A stretch of DNA of 48,117 nt from SAR324 cluster bacterium (GTDB lineage: Bacteria > SAR324 > NAC60-12). The position numbers were made by a program, and so were the translations under genes. The stretch lies in contig JAESQU010000215.1 of NCBI GenBank assembly GCA_016764995.1, positions 1 to 48,117 of the forward strand. The letters run 5' to 3'. This document shows, one piece after another, positions 41,572 through 48,117 of the stretch (positions are counted from its first letter, which is position 1; every line of letters begins with the position of its first letter). The notes beneath the pieces were generated by a model. The model made no database searches. It saw nothing but the letters and a program-made list of their open reading frames with translations, and was not told the DNA's origin.

Positions 41572-42312
41572 ATGCAGCTTGAAAAAAAACTTGTTTCCTC
41601 AGGTTACTGGCTGTTTCGTTGGCGAAGTTATTTTCCAATTATCATAATTTTGATTTTCATTCCCGCCATGACGGAATATGAATATGTGGGAGGTAGTCGC
41701 GAGATGACCACTATGTGGGGCCTTTTTAGTATGTTTGTCGGATTGCTGGGTTTGTTTTCAAGAATTCTGGTTGTGGGTCATACACCTCAAAACACTTCTG
41801 GAAGAAATACCAGGGAACAAATTGCCGATGTTCTGAATACCACCGGTTGGTATTCTGTTGTTAGACATCCGCTGTATTTGGGGAATTACTTGATGGGACT
41901 CGGCATATCGCTCTTTCCATTTGTCTGGTGGATGCCTGTAATTTACACATTATCATTTGCGCTTTATTACGAAAGAATAATGATAGCCGAAGAAGATTTC
42001 CTCAGGGGTAAATTTGGCGAGGACTTTGAAAAATGGTCTGATGTTACTCCGGGATTCTTTCCGGCATTTTCGAAATGGGATAGTCCTTCACTGGAATTTT
42101 CATTCAAAAATATTTTGCGGAGGGAATATTCTAGTCTTTTCGCACTTGTGCTCTGCTTTACAATTCTGGATTTTATTGGGAATTATTTGGTGGTGCAAAG
42201 GTTCTATGTTGTGCAAATTTGGATTGATCTCTTCTGGATAACTCTGGTGGCATATTTAATTTTGAGAACCTTGAAACGGTATACAAAAATACTGGATGTT
42301 GAAGGCAGATAA
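41572..42312 (+). CDS. ICMT/PEMT-type membrane methyltransferase, LmtA-like (246 aa)
   Basis: The protein has about six hydrophobic segments. The conserved core GWYSVVRHPLYLGNYLMGLG with EEDFLRGKFGEDFEKW at about 143-158 is the SAM-binding signature of the isoprenylcysteine carboxyl methyltransferase/phospholipid methyltransferase superfamily. The phrase SGRNTREQIADVLNTTGWYS also recalls LmtA, which methylates the lipid A 1-phosphate in Leptospira, so a lipid phosphate methyltransferase is a specific possibility. AGAGGAG at 41558-41564 supports ATG 41572. It is followed 47 bases later by the triple-repeat protein gene. Confidence 0.75.
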   Translation: MQLEKKLVSSGYWLFRWRSYFPIIIILIFIPAMTEYEYVGGSREMTTMWGLFSMFVGLLGLFSRILVVGHTPQNTSGRNTREQIADVLNTTGWYSVVRHPLYLGNYLMGLGISLFPFVWWMPVIYTLSFALYYERIMIAEEDFLRGKFGEDFEKWSDVTPGFFPAFSKWDSPSLEFSFKNILRREYSSLFALVLCFTILDFIGNYLVVQRFYVVQIWIDLFWITLVAYLILRTLKRYTKILDVEGR

Positions 42313-42359
42313 TTTCGGACATTATCTCAAACACGGAAAATAAACAGCAGTAGCACACA

Positions 42360-43349
42360 ATGTCCAAACTGAATGAAATGATTCGTGAATTTCGCGAAGA
42401 CATCGGCCAGAGCACCGAAGGTTTAGCGTTACTGATGCAAATGGATCAGGAAGAGTATGCGCGTTTGGAAAAAGATTGGATTCCGCCGGATGACATTCTT
42501 CAGCGGTTGTGCGCACTCTTTGAATGGAATTATAAGGACATTAAACGGCTTGCCGATAATACTCCCTCCGTAAAAAATAAAAAATCAAATCCGGAAAATA
42601 AAAAAGCTTCTGTTACCGAAAATAATTCTGCCGAAGTTTCCACGACTCCTTTTGCAAAAATGATCAAGGAAGCCCGCAGTGCAGCCAAACAGGATGCGCG
42701 GGGCATTGCCATTTTGTTGGGTATCTCTGCTGATTATTACCAAGAGTTTGAAGCGGGCGTAATTCCTCCGGATGATTTGCTGCGCAAATTAAGTTCTTTG
42801 TTTGGTTGGAATTACAAACAAATTCTGCAAAAAATCAATACCCAGAGTACAGTTCTGTTTGGCAACCGGCAACCTCTGCTTCATGCCAAGGAAATTCGGG
42901 CGCGCTTGCCAAAGCTCGAATTACCGGATATTCCGGATGTTCCCGCACCTGTTTCTCTGCATGTGAAAATTCTAGAAGCGAGAACTGAGGCGAAACAAAA
43001 TGTGGACGGAATTTCCCTCTTATTGCAAATTAATCCTGAATTGTATGAGCAGATTGAATCCGGAACTGTGAATCCTGATCCGGATTTGTTAAAACGAATT
43101 TCTTCTCTTTTCGGTTGGAATTATCATGAATTGCTGAACCGTGAAAAAAATTCACAATTCAGTCAACTGCTTCCGGCAATCATTGCACGGGATTCTCCGG
43201 ACAATTCGCTGACTGAAATTAAACTCAGAAAAGTTCAGCAGGAAATTTCGGAAAATTGGCAGAAAATTTCCAAAGAGCAACAGAAAACACTGCTGACTCA
43301 ATTGGAATTCATTCGTGGTTCAATGGAAAACCTTGACAATGAGAAATGA
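42360..43349 (+). CDS. Protein with three tandem XRE-like helix-turn-helix repeats (329 aa)
   Basis: Three homologous units of about 61-63 residues are seen at 4-64, 98-158 and 200-262. Each has a first helix (MIREFRE, MIKEARS, ILEARTE), GLALL/GIAIL/GISLL, a small turn (MDQEEY, ISADYY, INPELY), E-x-x, IPPDD or NPDPD, and the closing LFEWNYKD, LFGWNYKQ or LFGWNYHE. The layout is that of XRE/Cro-type HTH domains, but the third helix lacks the usual Gln/Arg-rich recognition face. Linkers are Lys/Asn-rich (66-97) or Pro-rich (168-199), and the C-terminus (about 285-329) is a coiled coil (IKLRKVQQEISENWQKI). It could be a DNA-binding or a protein-scaffold repeat protein. No known family was recognised. 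Confidence 0.72.
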   Translation: MSKLNEMIREFREDIGQSTEGLALLMQMDQEEYARLEKDWIPPDDILQRLCALFEWNYKDIKRLADNTPSVKNKKSNPENKKASVTENNSAEVSTTPFAKMIKEARSAAKQDARGIAILLGISADYYQEFEAGVIPPDDLLRKLSSLFGWNYKQILQKINTQSTVLFGNRQPLLHAKEIRARLPKLELPDIPDVPAPVSLHVKILEARTEAKQNVDGISLLLQINPELYEQIESGTVNPDPDLLKRISSLFGWNYHELLNREKNSQFSQLLPAIIARDSPDNSLTEIKLRKVQQEISENWQKISKEQQKTLLTQLEFIRGSMENLDNEK

Positions 43350-43671
43350 GAGTTTTGGATTGGGGATTACGTTTTTGATAATGAATGGCAGAGTTATCAA
43401 ACTACCAAATACCTTTCCCCGGAATTGACAAGCACATTTAAAGATAGCCATTCAATGTGGTGTAAGATTGCAATGAAATTGGTGGATAGTCCTGGCAATG
43501 ATACTATAAAGGAGGTGTTGTTAGGTATATGAGCTAAGCCAAGAAGATAGAAGTGAATGCGCTGTTTATCAAAGAGTGTTTGGAGCTGACTGCTGAACAT
43601 CAATTAGAAAATAAAAATTTGGATCCAGTTTTTCCGGGGTACGAAAAAAACTATTCCTTAAAGAGAAACAT
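43350..43671. other. Gap before the decarboxylase genes
   Basis: About 320 bases without an accepted gene. The frame of the preceding HTH protein stays open for another 60 codons past its TGA (to 43532), but it shows no recognised motif and is probably accidental. No promoter stood out. Confidence 0.4.
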
Positions 43672-44184
43672 ATGACACTTTGGACAAATGATATTTTTCA
43701 AGTTTTGGTTAACCACCAAGTCCGTCAAGTGGCTTATGTCCCAGATGCTGGACATACCCATCTCATTAATCGATGCGGTCAGTACGGTGAAATGGTATCA
43801 GTGCCCTTGACGACTGAAGAAGAGGGAATTGCCTTATTGGCAGGAGCCTGGCTTGGGGGAGATCGAGGTGTGCTCCTGATGCAAAGCAGTGGTGTGGGAA
43901 ATTGCCTCAACATGTTTTCCTTAACACGAACCTGCCGCATGCCTTTACTGATGTTAGTGACGATGCGTGGAGAATGGGGAGAGTTCAATCCCTGGCAGGT
44001 TCCTATGGGACAAAATACAGAAAAATTATTGAAAGCTGCTGATATTCTAACCTTTCATGTTGATGAAAGCAATCGATTGGGAGAGACGACAGAGGCAGCA
44101 GCACGTATGGTCTTCGAAGGTCCTGCTGCCGCTGCTGTTTTGATATCACAGCGTATTCTTGGCACAAAAACATTTATGGAATAA
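43672..44184 (+). CDS. ThDP-dependent decarboxylase alpha subunit, sulfopyruvate/phosphonopyruvate type (170 aa)
   Basis: This is the PYR (pyrimidine-binding) domain of a two-subunit ThDP enzyme, like ComD of sulfopyruvate decarboxylase. The catalytic Glu is in TTEEEGIALLAGAWLGGDRG at about 47-66, and LLMQSSGVGNCLNMFSL is the conserved following segment. The product should be an aldehyde (sulfoacetaldehyde or phosphonoacetaldehyde) from a 3-carbon keto acid. It needs the PP-domain partner encoded next to it; the two genes are one base apart. The choice between sulfonate, phosphonate or another keto acid cannot be made from sequence. Confidence 0.82.
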   Translation: MTLWTNDIFQVLVNHQVRQVAYVPDAGHTHLINRCGQYGEMVSVPLTTEEEGIALLAGAWLGGDRGVLLMQSSGVGNCLNMFSLTRTCRMPLLMLVTMRGEWGEFNPWQVPMGQNTEKLLKAADILTFHVDESNRLGETTEAAARMVFEGPAAAAVLISQRILGTKTFME

Positions 44185-44185
44185 A

Positions 44186-44794
44186 ATGGATCTGGATCGT
44201 AGCAATCATTACTCCCTTCGTCGTCGTGAAGTTGTCAAAATGCTACTCGATCAGCGTGACTCAGGCATGCTGATTGTTGCTGGATTGGGTGCACCTACAT
44301 GGGATGTAACTGCGGCAGGTGACGAACCATTGAATTTCCCTTTGTGGGGAGCTATGGGAGGTGCAGTCTCGCTTGGATTGGGCCTTGCAATAGCCCAACC
44401 CACTCGGAGGATTTTAGTCATTACTGGTGATGGAGAGATGCTAATGGGACTTGGATCGCTTGCAACAGTCTCTATTCAAAGTCCATCCAACTTGGCAATT
44501 TTTGTACTGGACAATGAACGTTATGGAGAAACCGGCATGCAGGCTACACACACAGCAGGCAATGTAGATTTGGCTGCTGTTGCTCGAGCAACAGGTTTTT
44601 CTGAGTGCCACAACATTGCTGACAAAAAAAGACTCCGATCACTGTTACCTCAAATCCAAAACGGTGAGGGGCCTTTATTTTTCAACGTAAAAGTCCGTGC
44701 AGAAATTCTCCCCCTCGTACTTCCACCCAAAGACGGAGCTTTTCTCAAAGATCGTTTCCGTGTAGCTTTATTTGGGTCGGATCCAGTCCGTTAA
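44186..44794 (+). CDS. ThDP-dependent decarboxylase beta subunit, sulfopyruvate/phosphonopyruvate type (202 aa)
   Basis: This is the PP (diphosphate-binding) domain partner, like ComE. The ThDP/Mg motif is GDGEMLMGLGSLAT with NLAIFVLDNERYGETG about 26 residues later. The opening MDLDRSNHYSLRRREVVKML and AGLGAPTWDVTAAGDEPLNF match the ComE-type N-terminus. ATG 44186 was chosen over 44159, which would overlap the alpha gene. The TRAP permease remnant starts within 40 bases after it, so a linked uptake system may have been lost. The last part (FLKDRFRVALFG) is well conserved in the group. Confidence 0.82.
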   Translation: MDLDRSNHYSLRRREVVKMLLDQRDSGMLIVAGLGAPTWDVTAAGDEPLNFPLWGAMGGAVSLGLGLAIAQPTRRILVITGDGEMLMGLGSLATVSIQSPSNLAIFVLDNERYGETGMQATHTAGNVDLAAVARATGFSECHNIADKKRLRSLLPQIQNGEGPLFFNVKVRAEILPLVLPPKDGAFLKDRFRVALFGSDPVR

Positions 44795-44832
44795 TCGATA
44801 TCTCAAAACTTAGAAGTTCCTCTCCCTGGAGA

Positions 44833-45749
44833 GTGGTAAAAAAGATCAAATGGAGGGCTAAGGCCCCACTCGGCACCCTCGCAGGTTCCGGAACATTGGG
44901 TTTGTTGATCCCTCCTTCTATTATTTTGATTGTTTATGGTGTTGCCATAGAGGAATCCATCGCACAGCTTTTCGTAGCTGGTGTATTCCCTGGCATTTTA
45001 CTGGTTTTTCTGTTCATGGGCTATATTGTCTTCTGGTCTCTGTTCAACAAAGACCGAATGCCCCCCGCAGAGCCACGTACACCAATGTGGCAACGGATAA
45101 AGGGCACTCGCAGTTTGTTGCCGATCTTATTTCTAATTGGCGGTATTATTGGATCCATCTACGCCGGCTGGGCTTCTCCTACTGACGCGGCGGCGGTGGG
45201 CGTGGTACTGTCCCTGGTGCTTTCCTGGTACAATGGCAGCTTGAATCGATGAAGCTTTTTGGCAGCTTTGATGGTGGCAACCCGGACCTCCTGCATGATT
45301 GCCTTTATTCTGGCTGGCGCGCATTCTTGACTGTAGCCCTGGGTTTTACCGGTATTGCACGGTTCTTGGCTCAGTGGGTCGGCTCATTGGGATTGAGTCC
45401 TAATATGCTGCTTGTTACCCTGTCCATATTTTTCGTAGTCCTTGGTTGTTTTCTTGAAGGCATATCGATTGTGGTCTTGACCACAGCGGTGATCCAACCT
45501 ATCATAGAACAAGCGGGGATCGACCGGATCTGGTTCGGTATCTTCATTGTCATCGTTGTCGAGATGGCGCAAATCACCCCGCCGGTGGGATTTAATCTAT
45601 TCGTAATACAAGGTTTGACCGGTTATAATATACAGTATGTGGCGCGTGCCACCTTGCCATTCTTTATCCTGTTATTGGCCGCTGTTATAATTATTTCGGT
45701 TTTTCCGGAAATCGTTACCTACCTACCCGAACAGATGTCGAGGCGCTGA
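44833..45749 (+). pseudogene. C-terminal part of a TRAP transporter large permease (DctM), decayed
   Basis: The frame reads LGTLAGSGTLGLLIPPSIIL and then IVYGVAIEES, followed by several membrane helices, which is the middle of a DctM/SiaM-type permease. The first 150 or so residues are missing. The frame stops at TGA 45250-45252, but SFLAALMVATRTSCMIAFIL follows in the same frame, and near 45317-45323 one G appears lost, after which LTVALGFTGIARFLAQWVGS continues to 45749 in another frame. So there is a truncation, a nonsense codon and a frameshift. The GTG at 44833 is probably not a real start. The DctP and DctQ partners are absent. The product would have imported an organic acid, perhaps the substrate of the neighbouring decarboxylase. 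Confidence 0.85.
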
Positions 45750-45859
45750 AGCTAAAATCGTCGCAAGAGAATATAAGGGCTCATTTCAATTCAATGAACG
45801 GGTAAGTTAATTTCTGCGTAAACTTCTCTTTATATCCCGTTAATTTACTGATTAATTTT

Positions 45860-48117
45860 ATGACAGCACCTTCCTTCCGTTTTTCAATTGATCGTGGGGG
45901 TACCTTCACTGATGTTTATGCGGAAGTTCCGGGCGAGCCAGAATTCCGGGTGGTAAAATTACTTTCAGAAGATCCGCAAAATTATCCGGACGCTCCACGC
46001 GAAGGTATCCGCCGAATTCTTGAATCAGTAACTGGTGAAACTTTTCCAAAAGAAAGTTTTAATGCCGAAAAAATTGAGTGGATTCGGATGGGTACAACTG
46101 TCGCCACCAACGCTCTTCTGGAACGTAAAGGCGCGAAAACTGCGCTGGTTACAACTAAAGGTTTTCGGGATTTACTGCAAATTGGAAATCAAAGCCGAGC
46201 AAAAATTTTTGATCTGAAAATTCAGAAACTGGATTTGCTTTATGAAGAAGTAATTGAGGTTAATGAGCGTGTCCGGATTTTTAAGAATTCAGGGAATTCT
46301 AAGCTAGATTCCGGCTTAGAGATTGTTGAAGGCACAACCGGAGAGCAATTTGCTGTTTTGGCAAAACCGGATTTGGTAGTTGTACGTCAAGAGTTGAAAG
46401 CAGTTTTTGAAAAAGGTATCCGTGCGGTGGCAGTGGTGTTTTTGCACGCTTACGCATTTCCGGAACATGAACGCCAAATTGGTGTGATTGCACGTGAAAT
46501 CGGTTTTGAGCAAATTTCACTTTCGCATGAAGTTATGCCGATGGTCAAAATGGTGGCGCGTGGCGATACTACCACCGTTGACGCATATCTCACACCGCAC
46601 ATCCGGAATTATCTGGAAAGCTTCCGTTCCGGATTTTCTGATAATTTGGAAAAAACACAGTTGCTTTTTATGCAGTCCGACGGAGGTTTGACCGATTCCG
46701 GAAACTTCAAGGGCAGCAATGCCATTTTGTCCGGACCGGCCGGAGGCGTCGTAGGTTATGCCATGACCACAGATTTGGGACAACCGGTCATTGGCTTTGA
46801 CATGGGCGGCACCTCGACGGACGTTTCGCGTTACGGTGACGATTACGAATTGGTGCATGAAACCGAAACCGCCGGAGTGCGTATCCAAGCACCGCAAATG
46901 CACATCAAAACGGTTGCGGCCGGAGGAGGATCAAGACTGTTTCTTCGCAACGGACTTTTCGAAGTTGGCCCGGAATCTGCGGGTGCGCATCCGGGACCGG
47001 TCTGTTACCGGAAGGACGGATATTTGGCGGTCACTGACGCCAACTTGGTTTTGGGGCGTTTGCATCCGGAATATTTTCCTAAAATATTTGGTACAAACGA
47101 AAACGAAGCTCTCGACCTTGAAGCATCCAGAAAGTCTTTTGAAAAAATAACTACCGAAATTAATGTATATTCCAGAGAGCGAGACCTTCCGGAATTGTCG
47201 AAGGAAGAAGTCGCCCTCGGATTTTTGCGGGTCGCAAACGAAGTCATGGTGCGTCCCATTCGTGAAATTTCGGTCATGCGTGGCTTCGACATCAAGGAAC
47301 ACGTACTGGCCTGTTTCGGCGGCGCGGGTGGACAGCACGCTTGCAGCATTGCCAGAGAGTTAGGACTCTCCAAAATTTTCATCCACCGTTTTTCCGGCAT
47401 TCTTTCTGCTTACGGAATGGGGCTCGCCGACATTGTGGTAGAAAAACAAGAACCAGCGGCGTTGGTGCTAACTGAAGACAAAAAGGACAACGGGCTTAAA
47501 AATCTCTTAATAAATCTCGAAAATTTAGCCGCTGATGCAAAAACAGAATTGCTTGCTCAAGGCTACAAAACTGAACAAATTGAAATCAAGCGTTATCTTA
47601 ATTTGCGTTATCAAGGCACTGACACAGCGTTGATGATTCCGGAAGCGGATTCAGTTTCAAATTATGACACAGGAATTGCGAATTGTGAGTTAGGCATTTC
47701 AGAATCAAGTCCGGAATTGCAGAAAAACGCAAAGAAGTTTCCGGATTATGTCAGCACTTTTCGGGAAACTTACCGACGTGAATTTGGTTTCGAATTGACA
47801 GGACGTGAAATTATTGTGGACGATTTACGTGTGCGTGCGGTTGCAAAATCTCCTGGATTACAAAAATTTACTCTTGCGAAAAAAGACGGGACTCCGGAAG
47901 CAGTAGACCAAACTAAATGTTATTTCATGTCCGAAAGTTCTGGTTCCGGAAGTTGGCAGCAAACACCGATTTACCGCCTGGAAAATTTGGGTGCCGGACA
48001 ACACTTACAAGGTCCTGCGATTGTGATGCAGAATACTTCTACGATTCTTGTGGAACCAGGATGCACGGCTGAAATTACGGAATACGGCGATGTGGTTTTG
48101 AACGTCGAAACCAAAAC
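45860..48117 (+). CDS. ATP-dependent 5-oxoprolinase-type enzyme, 3'-partial (at least 752 aa)
   Basis: The frame from ATG 45860 stays open to the window end. It opens FRFSIDRGGTFTDVYAEVPG with the HyuA/oxoprolinase actin-like nucleotide motif, then RMGTTVATNALLERKGAKTA, FMQSDGGLTDSGNFKGSNAI, LSGPAGGVVGYAMTTDLGQP, FDMGGTSTDVSRYGDDYELV and IREISVMRGFDIKEHVLACF. The N-terminal LLSEDPQNYPDAPREGIRRI is typical of true 5-oxoprolinases that also fuse a HyuB half (about 1,250 aa in all); the visible part ends just at the HyuA/HyuB border. It hydrolyses 5-oxoproline to glutamate with ATP. A HyuB part in the missing 3' end is an inference. Confidence 0.9.
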   Translation, partial: MTAPSFRFSIDRGGTFTDVYAEVPGEPEFRVVKLLSEDPQNYPDAPREGIRRILESVTGETFPKESFNAEKIEWIRMGTTVATNALLERKGAKTALVTTKGFRDLLQIGNQSRAKIFDLKIQKLDLLYEEVIEVNERVRIFKNSGNSKLDSGLEIVEGTTGEQFAVLAKPDLVVVRQELKAVFEKGIRAVAVVFLHAYAFPEHERQIGVIAREIGFEQISLSHEVMPMVKMVARGDTTTVDAYLTPHIRNYLESFRSGFSDNLEKTQLLFMQSDGGLTDSGNFKGSNAILSGPAGGVVGYAMTTDLGQPVIGFDMGGTSTDVSRYGDDYELVHETETAGVRIQAPQMHIKTVAAGGGSRLFLRNGLFEVGPESAGAHPGPVCYRKDGYLAVTDANLVLGRLHPEYFPKIFGTNENEALDLEASRKSFEKITTEINVYSRERDLPELSKEEVALGFLRVANEVMVRPIREISVMRGFDIKEHVLACFGGAGGQHACSIARELGLSKIFIHRFSGILSAYGMGLADIVVEKQEPAALVLTEDKKDNGLKNLLINLENLAADAKTELLAQGYKTEQIEIKRYLNLRYQGTDTALMIPEADSVSNYDTGIANCELGISESSPELQKNAKKFPDYVSTFRETYRREFGFELTGREIIVDDLRVRAVAKSPGLQKFTLAKKDGTPEAVDQTKCYFMSESSGSGSWQQTPIYRLENLGAGQHLQGPAIVMQNTSTILVEPGCTAEITEYGDVVLNVETK

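Noticed and set aside
43350-43532. Open continuation after the stop of the triple-repeat gene, possible read-through extension
   Set aside because: No motif, no homology seen, and a strong stop context was not examined further; open frames of this length occur by chance.
5373-45252. Recoding of TGA as a sense codon, since several frames contain in-frame TGA
   Set aside because: TGA is the normal stop of intact genes here (for example fliK and the triple-repeat protein), and every gene with an internal TGA also has a frameshift or truncation. Decay explains it.
1-48117. tRNA, rRNA, CRISPR arrays, insertion sequences
   Set aside because: No cloverleaf-like segments, regularly spaced repeats, transposase frames or terminal inverted repeats were recognised on either strand.

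Overview
The window looks like chromosome from a motile, Gram-negative, probably marine bacterium. It carries rsmH, gltA, dxs, ispD and scpA, signal-peptide outer-membrane barrels, a type II secretion secretin with GspM and GspN, and flagellar hook genes. GspN, MotE and the fliJ-motE-fliK-flgD-flgE order are typical of Deltaproteobacteria-type lineages such as SAR324. This assignment is an inference, because no rRNA or other firm marker is present. G+C is moderate and intergenic DNA is AT-rich. The 6-bp palindrome TCCGGA is strikingly abundant.

Layout. 1-613: 3' part of a serine hydroxymethyltransferase-like gene with an in-frame stop. 646-3791 (minus): mutM, TAXI-type binding protein, rsmH, ybeY. 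3792-6706: accessory patch with two hicAB toxin-antitoxin pairs flanking a decayed lipoprotein gene and a decayed small membrane protein gene, then a YbiI-like zinc-finger gene. 6728-8356 (minus): an ABC-type permease and the broken front half of a second one. 8513-10912 (minus): large unrecognised helical protein. 11078-17981 (plus): dxs, a ZapB-like gene overlapping a TPR lipid-face or periplasmic protein, a small outer-membrane protein, and a GAF-linked adenylate cyclase.

18104-27266 (minus): ispD, an extended gspD, scpA, a CARDB protein, fxsA, gltA, gspM and gspN. 27517-30619 (plus): a three-gene oxidoreductase operon (hydroxyisobutyrate dehydrogenase family, aldehyde dehydrogenase, SDR). 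30851-32370: thrH and an rlmB-type methyltransferase. 32557-33141 (minus): higBA. 33633-39194 (plus): flagellar fliJ, motE, fliK, flgD, flgE. 39483-41281 (minus): two overlapping outer-membrane protein genes. 41572-43349: an ICMT/LmtA-type membrane methyltransferase and a protein with three tandem HTH-like repeats. 43672-45749: the two halves of a ThDP decarboxylase of the sulfopyruvate/phosphonopyruvate type and the decayed C-terminal part of a TRAP large permease. 45860-end: an ATP-dependent 5-oxoprolinase-type gene that runs off the window.

The main themes are gene decay at five loci (nonsense codons plus single-base indels, several in T runs), three toxin-antitoxin modules, and dispersed envelope/secretion genes. 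The most unusual intact genes are a secretin with six predicted N1-type domains, two of them nearly identical; a three-repeat HTH protein coupled to a membrane methyltransferase; and a FliK with four 24-residue repeats. No tRNA, rRNA, CRISPR array or insertion sequence was recognised.
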